From Sequoia sempervirens (Eukaryota; Streptophyta; Pinopsida; Cupressales; Cupressaceae): 64,000 bases of DNA. Under the pieces are notes generated by a model that was not told the origin of the DNA, searched no databases, and worked only from the letters and a program-made list of their open reading frames with translations. Location: positions 571,319,498 through 571,383,497 of the forward strand of contig VDFB02193867.1 in NCBI GenBank assembly GCA_007258455.2, written 5' to 3'. The position numbers were made by a program, and so were the translations under genes. Of the stretch, positions 10,949 through 22,384 are shown in pieces; the stretch's first letter is position 1, and every line of letters begins with the position of its first letter.

Positions 10949-13055
10949 TTAAGTTATCAACTTGTAAGGTATCCTCATAACTGGCCCGAATATCTTTCTA
11001 CGCTGAGCACTCCATAACAAAGTGCAATTCTGTCTCCACCAATCCCGTGTCACAAAAGCGACATATTCTGTTTTCCCACTCTTCTTTAGGAACCATCCAC
11101 CTGCCTGTTTCACATCTAAGACAATGTGAGCCAATCTAAAGCTGATCTATCAACATCCTTGCTCTCCATTTAATATTTGCTCCTATATAGGCCTTTTCTT
11201 CATGGTCCCCCATGGGATTAAATTCTTTGATATAATAATCTTTTTTTCACCCTGGTTGTTTTGTCCATATAGCATTTTTGAATTTTTGCTTCACATATTT
11301 TTTTATTTCTTCATTTGTACTTGGACAATCATACATATTCACATCCCACTTTTCCATCCATTTTTTTGTTTTGTTTCATCCATGTATTTTTTCTTCTATC
11401 CAACTTTTCTTCTACAATTAACTTAGGCCAACGATGGTTCTCCATATTTTGGACCTTCTGCAGGTAACTGTAACCGAATCATCGATGAAGCTTCTAAGGG
11501 GAAGGTGCTTGTCTCCGCCAATAAAATCTCATAGGGAATTGCAGTTTTGAGTTTAAGGCTGCTAACAATTAGGTGCTTTTGAATTCTTTCCACTTGCCTC
11601 CATTTCTGATCTGACATGTTGCTGCCCCAAATTTCACACCCATATAGAACCACCGGGATCACAAGTAGGCCAAACAAAGTTCTCTTGGTTTTCCAATCCC
11701 ATAATTCAACATTTCTACAGCTGTTTTGAAGAGAGTAACGGGCTTTCCAACTCCCTTGAATTATTTTTTCTCTACAAGTTTCCCAACTGAGCTTGTAGTG
11801 AAAATTCAGCCCAAGGTATTTGTATTCATCCACAATTTCCAATGGTTTGTCTTCAAAGATAAAACTAAGTTGCTACTTTTTCCTTCGCAGGGAGAAAATT
11901 ATTATTTTAGTTTTACTAGTATTCACTTGCATCCCAACTTCTTTACAAAAGGATTCAAGAGCTTTCAAATTTTTTCTTAGCTCATGTGTTGTTTTAGCAA
12001 TTAGAATGAGATCATTGGCATACAAGAGCAATTTTATTACATAATTGGCCAATCGAATACCTTCCCCACCAACTTTTTCTATCCACTTTTCCAACTTGTC
12101 AATGTAAAGCCCAAATAATGTTGGGGAAAGCGGGCAACCTTGCTTGACCCCAATGTCACTGCCAAACCACTCAAACATACCTTCACTAGTTCTGATTTTA
12201 GCTCTGACCTGCTCATACAGCCTATGAACAACCACCCTAAGCACCTTTGGGACCCCTAGTTCCTCCATTCTATTCCACAACTTGTCCCATAGCACTGTGT
12301 CAAAGGCTTTTTTAAAGTCTACAAAGCAAAAAAAGGCCTCCTCCCCTTGAATGTTCCATATTTTTTCAATAAAAAATCTAAGAGTAATGTTGTGATCAAT
12401 AGTGGAATGTTTCGGTCTAAAACCGGCCTGACCCTCAACTCTTTTGCCGTCTTTCTCAACCTAACTACTAATTTTGTGCTCTATCATGCTTCCAAAAAGT
12501 TTTCCAAGAATCAGATTAATCATAATAGTGTGGTAGTTTGATGGGTTATTGGTGTCCCCACTTTTGTATAAGGGAATAACAACACTAGTAGTCCACCCTT
12601 CCAGAAAACCCTCTTGGATAACCTTGTTGAATATGCCCTTGATGCAAGGTGCAAGGACCTCAATACCCCATTTTAAGAATTCTGCTTGCAGCCCATCAAT
12701 ATCTTGTGCTTTTCCCCTAGCCAACCATTTTATGCCTTGATTGATATCTTCGATGGAGAAAAGTTCAGTGGTAGCCTTGATTGTTGGAGGTCTATGTTTA
12801 TCTTGTTCCCGCTCATACATTAACTTTGCATATTCTAACCATTGAGAGCTTGTGATATTGTTTTCCACTTGTTTTCTTTTTTGTTGTAGCTCCTTCCAGA
12901 ATTTCTTGGGGTTGTTCTTTCCAAGGGAAATAAGCTCCAGCCTTCTTGTGCTCACATACTTTTTTTTTTTTTTTTGAATCATCTTTTCGTAATCTTGTTT
13001 TCTGTGGTCCTTCCACCCTCACGAAGTTTTTTTTTTTTTTAAAAAAATTTTGCAC
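10949..13055 (-). pseudogene. LINE reverse transcriptase and C-terminal region, broken
   Basis: Reads from GKAQDIDGLQAEFLKWG and PLYKSGDTNNPSNYHTIM through IGVKQGCPLSPTLFGLYID to LLYANDLILIAKT near 12040. The catalytic box is normally (F/Y)ADD; here it is YAND, losing one metal-binding Asp. Later segments LVIPVVLYGCEIWG and ERIQKHLI are typical of LINE RT tails. Frame breaks fall near 12970, 12300-12460 and 11850; 10949-11134 holds the last C-terminal piece. Confidence 0.87.
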
Positions 13056-14158
13056 TCTTCATCGAACCATGGGTTTACTGGGAAAGTAGTTGTAATTGTC
13101 CTCTTAGGCCCCACCCTCTTACACTCATCCAAAGCCTTGTGAACAATGGGGATCAACATGCTCTTGTTTATAGTGTGATGTCTCATGTTGGCTGATTTCT
13201 TTTCATAATCCCTGAAAAACCTTTTGAGGGCGGCCTTGAAGACCTCCTGATTGTCTTGGTTCAAGATGATTCTACCTTGCAGAGGCACTTTCTTTTTGCT
13301 GATATGAATCTGCCCCTCTTGGTGTCTATCAATGTGGGTGCCAAGATTAACATAAATTGGATTATAGTCCGATTTCAACTCTAAAGGACACTTTCCAATC
13401 ACTAGCTCCTTTATCTTTGACATGTAAGCATGCGAGCAAATGACATAATCAACCACACTTTTCCCATTGTAAGTTTTGCAGGTGATGCTGCCTGAGTTCG
13501 GCCATGCCCTCATACCATTGCAAATGACCAAGTTGAATAAATTGCATAGCCCCAACCACTCAGCCCCGTAATGCATGACAATGTGCTTACTATCTTGGGA
13601 GTTCCTTTCCCATAGATGCTGGTCTTCTTCCTCTAGCCATAGCGGATCAACTTTCTCCTTGTCCTTGCTTTTCAAGTTGAGAGCTTGTATGTTTGTTGTA
13701 CTTGTGTTCAAATCCCCTATTAAGATAACCTCTCCCATGCCATTATAGACTGAAATGTCTTTTTTTAGCACAACAAAAGGATCCTCGCAGTCAAGGTTCC
13801 TTTTTTTGTAAGATTTGGAGCCAATTGGAGCAAAATAGTAGGCTGCCACCCTTATGATAGTCCAATTTTCTGTTATTTTAAACTATACATATTGTTTGTT
13901 TGGGTCTTCTTTCTCGATTTGAATGCTATTGCACCATGTTTCTTTGATTAGGACTGCAACACCATCGTGTCCTTTGCCACTATCCATTCTCTCATTCCAA
14001 ATGGAAGCTTTTTTATAACCTTCAAAATCTAGGATCTTGCAGCCATCGTGCTCATGTGTCTCCGTAAGAATGATGATGTCCTTTCCTTCTGCAATGGGCC
14101 CTAAACCATGTCCTCTTCTCCATGGGTAACCTCTACATTTCCAACTTACCATTGACAA
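13019..14158 (-). pseudogene. LINE endonuclease domain, broken
   Basis: Two frames joined by a break at about 13850-13885. Visible motifs are MVSWKCRGYPW at the start, ILTETHE (metal-binding Glu), ILIGDLNTS (GDxN) and, near the end, KSDYNPIYV. The last motif is normally SDH: the catalytic His is Tyr here, so cleavage activity is predicted lost. Confidence 0.85.
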
Positions 14159-14182
14159 CTGATCTTAGGGGGCCCCAAGTTC

Positions 14183-14482
14183 CTATTTTTGGTGTGTACT
14201 TCTATCACTAACTTGAGTTTTTCCATTTTGTAACCAAGCCCATTTTCCTTCATTTCTTGCTGCCTTTACTTTTTCCCATTCTTTATGCCTTTCTTCTTCT
14301 TGTACTATCGTTAAGTCCTCATCAAGGTATATTTGAGTATAGGCTTTAAGGAACTTCTTGTTCCTTAGTAGCATGTTCTTATCTTCAATGTTCGCCAAAG
14401 TGACCCTTACATGCCTACTCTTTCCATCTTTCATCAATTTTCCAATTTTATTTGCTTGTTGAATGACTCCCGTCCATTGCAA
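14183..14482 (-). pseudogene. LINE ORF1 C-terminal fragment
   Basis: About 100 residues reading KSRHVRVTLANIEDKNMLLR, AYTQIYLDEDLT, then a charged stretch and ARNEGKWAWLQNGK. This resembles the RNA-binding C-terminal half of plant LINE ORF1 proteins. The N-terminal half was not found to the right; 14480-14640 holds only scraps. Confidence 0.65.
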
Positions 14483-15363
14483 TCGTCCCTAAAAAAATCT
14501 TTTGCTAACTCTTTTGTGGTTTCTTTCTCACCATAGTCCTTTAGCCCTTTAACAGTGACATTCACAACCCTAACATTTCTGTCATTCTCTTCTCTTATCT
14601 GCCTTCAAACTTTCTTTTCTATGAGGTCCCTGTTGACGTGTGTTTTGGCACAACAACATGCAAACAAAATATTGCTACTCTGTTTCTCCTGAAAGAGAAA
14701 GATGATCACATGGATACCTTGGCTCCCAAGGTCTTTGTAGTTGGTTCTCAACTGTGCTGATGTCCCTTAGTGGTCAATGTAACAGTAATGTTCAAGGGGC
14801 CTACTGGTGTTGAGCTTTTGGATTGTTTTGGGTTAAACATAAATTTAAACCTACTCTAATTAAGGTTTTAAATAAACAGAAAAAGATGGATCAGGGCTTT
14901 GAAATAGAAAATAATGATATTTCATCCAAATTAACCAGACCTGACACCTTCCAAGGAATTCCTAACTAAAACTACAGAACAAAATTAACTTGTGACTAAC
15001 ACATAGTTTCATTCATTCACAGTGCTGATTTCAACAGCAGATTGCAAGTTACCATTCAAATAAAACATAAAATCAAACTTCATTCCCTGAAAGCTTCCCA
15101 AATCAGATGATTAATTCAAGACAAACACCATTCTAGAACACAACATGAAGTAGATTAAGATCTGGTTGCTTCTACTGCCCATAAAACAGATAAGCAACAT
15201 TTACAAAACTGGCACAATCACCAGTGTACAGAAAATCTATGGCTCCAAATTGTTTCTATTTACACTAAGAAAATTGAAAGATACATTAGTCTATTCTGAA
15301 TCTAACTCCTAACTACTAGTTCTACTTTTTATTTCTAATCTAGAAGTTCTCTATCTACCCTTT

Positions 15364-15384
15364 TCTCTCTCTCTCTCTCTCTCT
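15364..15384. repeat. (CT)n microsatellite
   Basis: About ten uninterrupted CT units in a pyrimidine-rich stretch. Confidence 0.95.
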
Positions 15385-16004
15385 TTTACAAAGAGGCAAG
15401 AATGCCTTATATACTGAATGCATCAAAAAGAAAGCACTGTCACCCTGTATTAGGGATTACAAAATATCCTCTTAGTTGCAAGAAGGTCGGCTCTCAGATC
15501 TTTCTCAAGAGAGTCAATGTTGCATTCAATGTGAAGCCCTGCTGTCCATGCTGATGCAAGATTTCTGGGAAAGATCTGTAGATCTTTTGCTGCTGCAACA
15601 TTAACTCTTCTATCCCCGTTTCCATACTCGAAATCCTTCACAAAGCTGCCTTGAATGCTCAGAATATCACCATTAATACTGATCTAACTGCTTGCCAGTA
15701 GTCACTACAGCTGTCCCTGTGACTCATAGTTTCCTCCTTTCTCTCGGCCTTCTTCATGTTTTGGACCTCTCTACACACTGACCAATCTTCGGAAAACAAC
15801 ACCGGGCCTCCCTGTAGATCTGAACATTTCACCTGAGTTGATCCATTGCCATCTATTCTCAGAAGGAGCCCATCTGGTTTACATTCTATCGGTCTCCTTT
15901 AGGGTGGTGGTCAATCGATCAATGGGTCATCCTAGCTCCTTCTGATTAGACGATTATATGCCATGCCAAACTCCTGAGCAGTCAAGAGCAGTCCACCTTG
16001 AATC

Positions 16005-17720
16005 GCATGTCGGTGAGACACTAATCGTGTCTCCCCAATGTGATTATATTTCTTCACAGCTATCGGCACAGTGTGGATCAGTCACTGAGACCTTTCAATG
16101 AGCTGCAAAAGTCACATCAAGCTCGTTTTTATGTCAGGAAGACAATCCTATTTCGGGGAGACCTCACCCCGAACTCCTCTTCTCTTATCAAGCCTACCTT
16201 GTTGTCGGCCAGACTCCTTACTGTTGGCCAGAGGCTACGGTGAGTTATCCTTGGTTATATCGATGCCTCCTTCACTGGGAAATCCATCGCTGTCGGCGAG
16301 ACCTTCAGCGAACTCCTTTTCATTCTCGTCGAGCCCACTTTGCATCGAGAAGACCCTATTAGGTCGGTAGGACGTCATGTCGAGCTCAAGATCTTTCATC
16401 GAGCTCGTTCTGTATCGGCAAGACTCCTTCAATCTTAGGGAGACCTTTCATTGAACCCCTTTATGCTTCTGGAGTCTCCCTGATTTCCCTTTGTTTCGGC
16501 GTGACCCTCATGAGTCGGTGAGACATTACACCGAGTCCTAGATCCTCTAGCGACTTTGTTTCATTTCGGCCAAACCTTGTTGAATCGGAAAAAGATTGTG
16601 CCGATAGTATGTCATGTCGCCGAGAGCTTATTTGAATTCAAGGAGGGCTTGTTTGATTGGAAAGACTTTCCCGCGTCGGTAAGACATCATGCCAAAGGCA
16701 CTTCATTCGCTTAGAGTCTTACTGATTTCTTCTTGTTCTCTCCGAGATCTCCTTGTCGTCGGCAAGACTCCCCACCATCGGCCAGAGGCTACGGCGAGCT
16801 CCCTTTGGTCAGACCGATGTTATGGCGAAAGCAAAATCTTTTGCCCGATGCCCCTTGGATTCGGCAAGAGTTATGGCGATACCTTTTCCGTGTCGGTGTG
16901 ACCTTCCCTCTTCGCCGAGACCTTATATCGAAGGGGGAACCCTTCGGCGAAACTTTCAACTTTTTCCGATGCATGTTGTCGCCAAGACCTCGTTGTAGTC
17001 ACACCGATATGTTTTCTTTGTTCCACATGTGTCGCCGTAGCATTCTCTTGTCGGGGAGATGTCCTATAGAAACTTCATGTCTCGGCGAAAGCCTCCGCAT
17101 GTTCACTCTTTGGTCGCCGAGACTTATTAATTCTCTCACCGAAGACCACCAATAGAATCCCCTTCGTGGTATGTCGGTGTGACCAGAGCCAGTCGGTGAG
17201 AAGCTATCTCGATGCAGTTGAGTCTTGCCGAAGGCTATACCCTGTTGGCAGTCGGTAAGACATCGCGGGTTATCTGAGACATCACACCGAAGAAAAGATT
17301 TCTCCCCGACGTGGAATTTTTACCGCTAGTCGGCAAGACTTGAAGATTTCGCCAAGACCACATGCCAAAGAAGATGACTCTCGCCGAAGTGTTTGCTCGT
17401 TGTGCGGTAGTCGGTGAGACTTGATGAATTTGTCAAGACTTCTTGGCGAAGAGAAAACCCTTTGCCGATATATGAATCCTTTTTGTCGCCGGTCGGTGAG
17501 ACATGAAGATCTCGTCGAGACCTTTCTCTGAAGGAAACCCCTCATGTCGATAGGAGACTCCTAGTCGCTGGGACTCTGATTGATGTCTTGCTGATAGATG
17601 CCTGCATGCAAATTCCAATCACTGTGACATCCCTGGGGTCTTGCCGATAGGCAACACAGGCGCATATCGATAGAATGCACTGGTAGTCGGCAAGACATCT
17701 ACAAGGTCTTGCCGACTATC
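16005..17720 (+). repeat. GC-rich tract with dispersed CGGNNAGAC motifs
   Basis: The motif TCGG(T/C)(G/A)AGAC and close variants recur more than twenty times at irregular spacing (for example near 16011, 16297, 16515, 16677, 17250, 17410, 17494, 17686), often followed by a T-rich or ATC-rich run. Reverse-complement forms (GTCTTGCCGA) also occur at 17225, 17637 and 17705. Local GC is far above that of the flanks. Reading frames here are open by composition only. Confidence 0.8.
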
Positions 17721-18157
17721 TTCCTAGAGGAAAATTATGACCAACTGGATTGAGGAAAGCCTTCCAAGTGAACTCACTTGAGAAATATCATCATGTGTGT
17801 GGCCTATTCCTGCAAAACAAATGCTTCCATTAGTCCCCAAAGCAGATAAAATATATTATAATGAGCTATCCTGTTGCTTATGACTACTTCATTGAATGCT
17901 TGGCAAGAAGGAAACCAACCTAAGCAAAGTCAGAATCAAAATTTAACTGAAACAAGAAGACAAACTCAGGCAGAAAGCAGAAGAATCCCGAGGAAAGAAA
18001 ATAACAAAAAGCAAATAAACCAAAAAGAGAAGGGGGGACCCATTTTGTTCTAAATCAAAATGGGGTGGTTATGTAAGGCATAACAATCCCTTTGTGTGTC
18101 CGAAGGACCATTCACTACTTGAGCCTAGCTTTTGGCCTCCTCTAATTGATCCCTTAG

Positions 18158-18796
18158 CTAGTTTTCTTTTATCTTCATGCTATCTAAAACTGATTGTATC
18201 TCTTTTATTTGTGAGTTATTGCTTTCATCTATCTCTTTTGATATGCTTTTGTCCGTTGTGCCACTTTGAGCTAGAGCTTGCCTTATCGAAATCAATTCTT
18301 GCTCTCCTTTTGACATGGAGATTTGAAGCTTACTTATTTCTTTTTTGAAAAATTTATTCTCCCTTGATAATTGCCAATTAGAATCCATGAACTCCTTCAT
18401 TTTAGTGTCTTCATAAAGCCCCCTTGCTTCTAATGATTGGAGCCTCTTTTTCACCTCCATTAGCTCATTGATGTACAAATCAGAGGACCACATTAGCGGT
18501 GTTGTGGTGGGACTATATGATTTAGAAGGTTTACTCTCACCCCTTTCTACTTTGCCTGCTAAAATGTTTACCTCTTTGCAATGGTTCATGACTGAAACTA
18601 GGTTAGAAGATGGGTGCACTTTTTCTTTTCCATTGGATTCCAATTTTTGTTCTTGCTGTGTTTCAACAGTGTTTGATAAGCATTTATGCTGTAGCCTTGG
18701 TAGAATTACAGTGAATTTCCCTCTCTTTGCAAACTTTACCTTTCGAATTTGCCTATATTTTAAAATCCCCTTGTACTGTTTTGCATTCACATACAC
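18158..18796 (-). pseudogene. NF-YA-like signature fused to a coiled-coil frame
   Basis: The first 20 residues (18737-18796) read VYVNAKQYKGILKYRQIRKV when the first GTG is read as valine. VNAKQY-GIL-RQ-R is the hallmark of the subunit-interaction helix of NF-YA (CCAAT-binding factor B). The expected second half, the DNA-binding RKPYLHESRH-type region, is not recognisable. A Lys/Gln/Ser-rich linker follows, then a coiled coil (about residues 105-210, such as INELMEVKKRLQSLEARGL). A stop at 18158 is followed by ten more plausible coiled-coil codons. Immediately upstream is TAG, which could be a splice acceptor since the frame restarts right after it. It could be a pseudogene or part of a larger locus. 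Confidence 0.45.
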
Positions 18797-19472
18797 ACCC
18801 CTCCCCTACATTTGACTTGCTATCTTGTGGATAGCCCATCACACATATTCCCCATGTGTTATTTGCTATCCCCGAGAGGCTAGGGTTGGGAAACAGAGCT
18901 GCAACTAAGGGCTCCACTGGGAGGTGTGTCGAGGATTTAAAAGGGATTAGAGAACTCCCCAACATCCTTCAATAGCTACAACATTGCCTTCCGCTGCCTC
19001 ACTTAATAAAATCTGCCTTGGTATGTTATCCTCTGTTGACAAAGTAATCTTGTTTGATTCCCCCAAAGTTTCAGACTATTTTGGTATGCTAATAGCATCA
19101 GTTGACCCTAAACCCAAATGTTTTTTTACGTTGCTCAACGGAGGATGTTTGACGTGCTAACTGTTTGAGCGGTTCTTTGCCACCTGCCTGTTCGCGGTTC
19201 TTTCCTTCTACTGCAATCAGGGCACAATTTGTTTGTAGTAGGATTCAATGCTCTGTTATCTGCAAGAGGGAATATATGTCCACATTAAATTATTTGGACT
19301 CCGATTGAAAAGAGTTGGGCGGCTGGATATAAGTCATGGCTAAAAGAGATGATTAGTCAAGAAAATCTAAAACACTCCACTGTAATCGTAGCTTAGGGTT
19401 CCCTTTTATTATATTTTCTTTTGTATGAGCGACTTAACCCTAATCGCTATGCTCTGGCAAGGGAGGGCTGCG

Positions 19473-20470
19473 ATGGCAGATAGGGCGGCGGGGGTCTTTG
19501 CTAGCTACTCTCATTGCCTTGGGCTGAGCTTGCAGAGGGAGATCTACACAGCACACAGGTAACGGAAGAAAAATCGTTCAAACTCTTCCTGGTTGTTACT
19601 GTTTACTCCGAATTTCTTTGAGAAAGAAAACGTTTTGAAGGTATACTTATTTTGCTTTCCAACCCTGCACTGTTTGCTGTGTTAGGAAGGATTTAGCAGG
19701 GCGGATTTCTGATCACTAAATACCCCTCTATCTCGCATTATTTCCACGATTTCTTTATTTATTTACTCCCATTTTAATACCCGTCGTTTCAGGGACTTCA
19801 TCGTTCTTGTCTTATTTGTTTCTGCGTTTGTGTTATGTAATGACCGCTTCAGATGGGCATCAACAAGGAGACTGTCACGGATGTTCTTTTTTGTTTGTTT
19901 GAGTAATTTGCTGTTTTAAGGGGGCAGAGGGAGGTTGCGCGACCGGGTTAGCTTCGTGACACAAAATTATAGATTTTATTTTATTTTCTTTGTTAAAATT
20001 TAATTTAATTATTACTGGTTTTATCAATTCTATCTATGCATTTAACCATGAATATTATGCGTTTATTTCTTCCTTTTTTGTTTTTGTTTTTGTTTTGGAA
20101 TCTAATAAAATACAATCTCCTATTTTGCAGGATATTCAGGGGTATAACTTCATCAAGAGAAAACAACCTATAACTGACTCTCAACCGCAATCTAGGTATT
20201 CTGGCAGTGTAAATATTACCTAACAGAAAATAAACTCCTGCTCCATTTACAGATGGTAACCCCTTGTTTGAAAAAGGTAAACCAAATATGTACAGCTCCT
20301 ATTGATAAATCTCCTGAGTTGGGTTCTGTAATCTCTGAAGGAGCGGATGCATCAAATTCAGCAGTCTACGATAAGTAATAGGAGAAAATGTTCACAAATA
20401 CAAATCAAATCAATACACGATAGAGTTTCAATCTTTGAAAGAAAAGGCTAAGCAGGTAAGCTGAATTGAA
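19473..20470 (+). other. exon-like tracts of an unidentified locus
   Basis: An ATG at 19473 opens a 28-codon frame (MADRAAGVFASYSHCLGL...) ending at a GT donor at 19559. A pyrimidine-rich stretch and AG precede 20130, where a frame DIQGYNFIKRKQPI runs to a possible donor at 20196. A third tract near 20377-20456 reads KSNQYTIEFQSLKEKAKQ and ends CAG/GTAAG. Phases do not join simply (exon 1 to exon 2 would meet a stop), so this is not a confirmed gene model. The product is not recognised. Confidence 0.25.
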
Positions 20471-20603
20471 TATTACTCGGCTCTCAAAACACAACAATTT
20501 CGAATCGCGCAGTCAAGAAAATGCAGACGACGCAGGGCACTATTTGAAGACCTTCTGGATAAATCCGGTTAGAAGAGAGAATATTTTTCGTTAATTGGGC
20601 GAT

Positions 20604-21029
20604 TGGGCGAGCTTTTATGCTTGGAATTCAAGCCAGACGTCTAGAGTCTCTATTTTCCAAATTGCTTGTCGAATTTATGATTATGATGAGGAGCACATTT
20701 TATAAGATGATGAACAGAATAAAGAGTTTAGGGTTTCAGTAGAGCACTTTTACGGGTTTGCTGAGGGCGCTGATGTGTCAGGAGATATGTAAAATTTTGT
20801 ATCAAAAATTGAAGAGGCCAAATGGAGAAGAAAGTTATTTGGAGACGCGGGCAATGGTGAAGAGTGCAGAGTGCTGGAGTTGATTTTTTTGTTAAGAGTT
20901 GCTGGTACTCTCAATTTTGTCATTTGGGAAGACATTAATGAGTGGACATACTCTAGTTGGGTTTCATATTTTGTCATTTGGGAAGAGGCTTATTCTTGTA
21001 AATTAAATTCTTTGAATCATATTTTTTAA
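20604..21029 (+). pseudogene. decayed coding frame, family unknown
   Basis: A 142-codon frame with only two internal stops (TAA near 20703, TAA near 20793). It has protein-like composition: RIYDYDEEHIL, then EFRVSVEHFYGFAEGADVSG, then EEAKWRRKLFGDAGNGEECR. It follows the exon-like tracts at 19473-20470 and may be the last exon of the same dead gene. Possible homology was not recognised. Confidence 0.35.
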
Positions 21030-21132
21030 ATAATAATTATATTATAATAAAAAATTTAATTAATTATTTTAAAACTAAATATTCAATTAATCATTAGAGA
21101 GTGAATGCGGCTCTGCAGCAATTCACCGACGG

Positions 21133-21195
21133 AAAATTCACCACCAATAATTCAATGGGAAAAATTCACCACCAATAATTCAATGGGAAAATTCA
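21133..21195. repeat. short tandem duplication
   Basis: Two copies of an approximately 30-bp unit, AAAATTCACCACCAATAATT followed by CAATGGGA, lie side by side. A third partial copy begins upstream at CAATTCACCGACGG. Confidence 0.85.
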
Positions 21196-21236
21196 CGGAC
21201 CCAATTTTATTGATGATGCTTGTGTTTGATATTTCC

Positions 21237-21343
21237 ACACAACTCTCTTTAAACTGTTAAAGCTTAAGTGCCATGGTATATTCCTCGCATGACCTTCCAC
21301 AAACTCTCTCTAAATTGTTAAAGCTTAAGTGCCTTGGTATATT
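21237..21343. repeat. direct repeat, about 47-bp unit
   Basis: CACAACTCTCTTTAAACTGT plus TAAAGCTTAAGTGCCATGG at 21237 recurs at 21297 with a few changes (GTGCCTTGGTATATTC). The units start about 60 bp apart. Confidence 0.85.
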
Positions 21344-21749
21344 CTGTGTCCATAACCCATCTTGCAGTTTGAAAGGCAGTTGTAGATAAATATAAATTAT
21401 AGGTGAGATTGTATTTTATGTTTTGGGTTATGGATTCACAGGTTACTAACATTTGGTGGTTGTGTTTACATGGTCTTCTCATATCTTTATGCCACAATTA
21501 TGTTTATGTTGTCTTCTGATAGTTAAAACTAGCATACCTATATTTTAAAAATATATGTAAAGTACGCCGAGAGATATCCTTCTCAAGATGCCTATTTTTA
21601 ATCAATTGAACCTTAACCCAAATTGAAGCTTAACCCTAAGCATAAAGCTATTTGAACCCTAATTGTAACCTTATTTGAAGCTCATTCAGATTACTGACTC
21701 ATAGACAAGGACAGATTCCCTAAAAAAGTCTTTCTTGAAAAAGTGTAGA

Positions 21750-22335
21750 TGGAAAACCCAAACTTTGAAATGGTTGTTACTGACTCCTAGCTCACCCAAA
21801 CAGTTGATCATCGCACTAAGATGTGCATGTTCAACAAAAAGTTAAAATTCATAAAACTTAGACTGAAAGAGTGGAATATCCAAGTTGTTAGAAACCTTTT
21901 TAGAGAAATGATCTCCTTGAAAGTAGAATGGCTAAGATCCAAAAAGACCTCTCAAATGATTTTTCTTACATCCTAATAGAAGAAGAGAGGAATCTCATAG
22001 TTGAATTGGATGGTGTCTATAGTTTTGAATAAATCTATTAGAGACAAAAATCAAGGATTAAATGACTTAAATAAGGTGTAAAACCAAATTTTTTCATTTA
22101 ACATGCAAAATGAGAAGGAAAAGAATCATAATATGAAGATTGAAGATGCTGAAGGATAATCTTCTAATGATCTTGACACCATCAAGGCTTCCTTGGTTTC
22201 CTCATGGGAAAATATGCTCGTGTAGGAAAATGAAGACATAAAAGAGAAGAAAAGCAAGATCTCTTCTTGGATCATATCCATAACTTGGATGATGATTCTA
22301 AATTCTAATAAATTAGTTAAAGATTCCATTAAGGA
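21750..22335 (+). pseudogene. LINE fragment, endonuclease-RT linker
   Basis: Shifting frames show KLKFIKLRLKEWNIQVVRN, then MAKIQKDLSNDFSYILIEEE, LIVELDG, and later TKFFHLTCKMRRKRIII. This order (K-LK--LKEWN; L--EE--L--EL; RQKSR; TKFFH---K-RRK) is that of the segment between endonuclease and RT in plant LINEs. It is on the opposite strand to the LINE at 10.9-14.5 kb. Stops and frameshifts are frequent. Confidence 0.55.
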
Positions 22336-22384
22336 ATAATGTAGCTAAATTCTATTTGTCTATTCTCTTCTTTGATCATATCAT

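Larger units (their letters stand above)
10949..14482 (-). mobile_element. LINE (non-LTR retrotransposon), decayed
   Basis: On the minus strand, right to left: an ORF1 C-terminal fragment, an apurinic-type endonuclease, a reverse transcriptase, and a downstream RT tail region. This is the order of plant L1-type LINEs. The 5' start is not visible, and the 3' end probably lies between 10760 and 10949 with no obvious poly(A). No target duplication was recognised. Confidence 0.9.
14632..17830 (+). repeat. probable long LTR-like non-coding sequence
   Basis: A sharp change follows the LINE at TGTTGACGTGTGTTTTGGC, which looks like an LTR start. It contains a TATA-like TTATATACT near 15409 and no long reading frame. 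A short minus frame at 15450-15641 matches nothing known to me. The right half is unusually GC-rich for this window. No second copy lies in the window, so LTR status and strand are inference. Confidence 0.4.

Noticed and set aside
16040..17618. Several overlapping frames of 60-140 codons in the GC-rich tract
   Set aside because: They occur on both strands in many frames, as expected where stop codons are rare; no domain motif is present.
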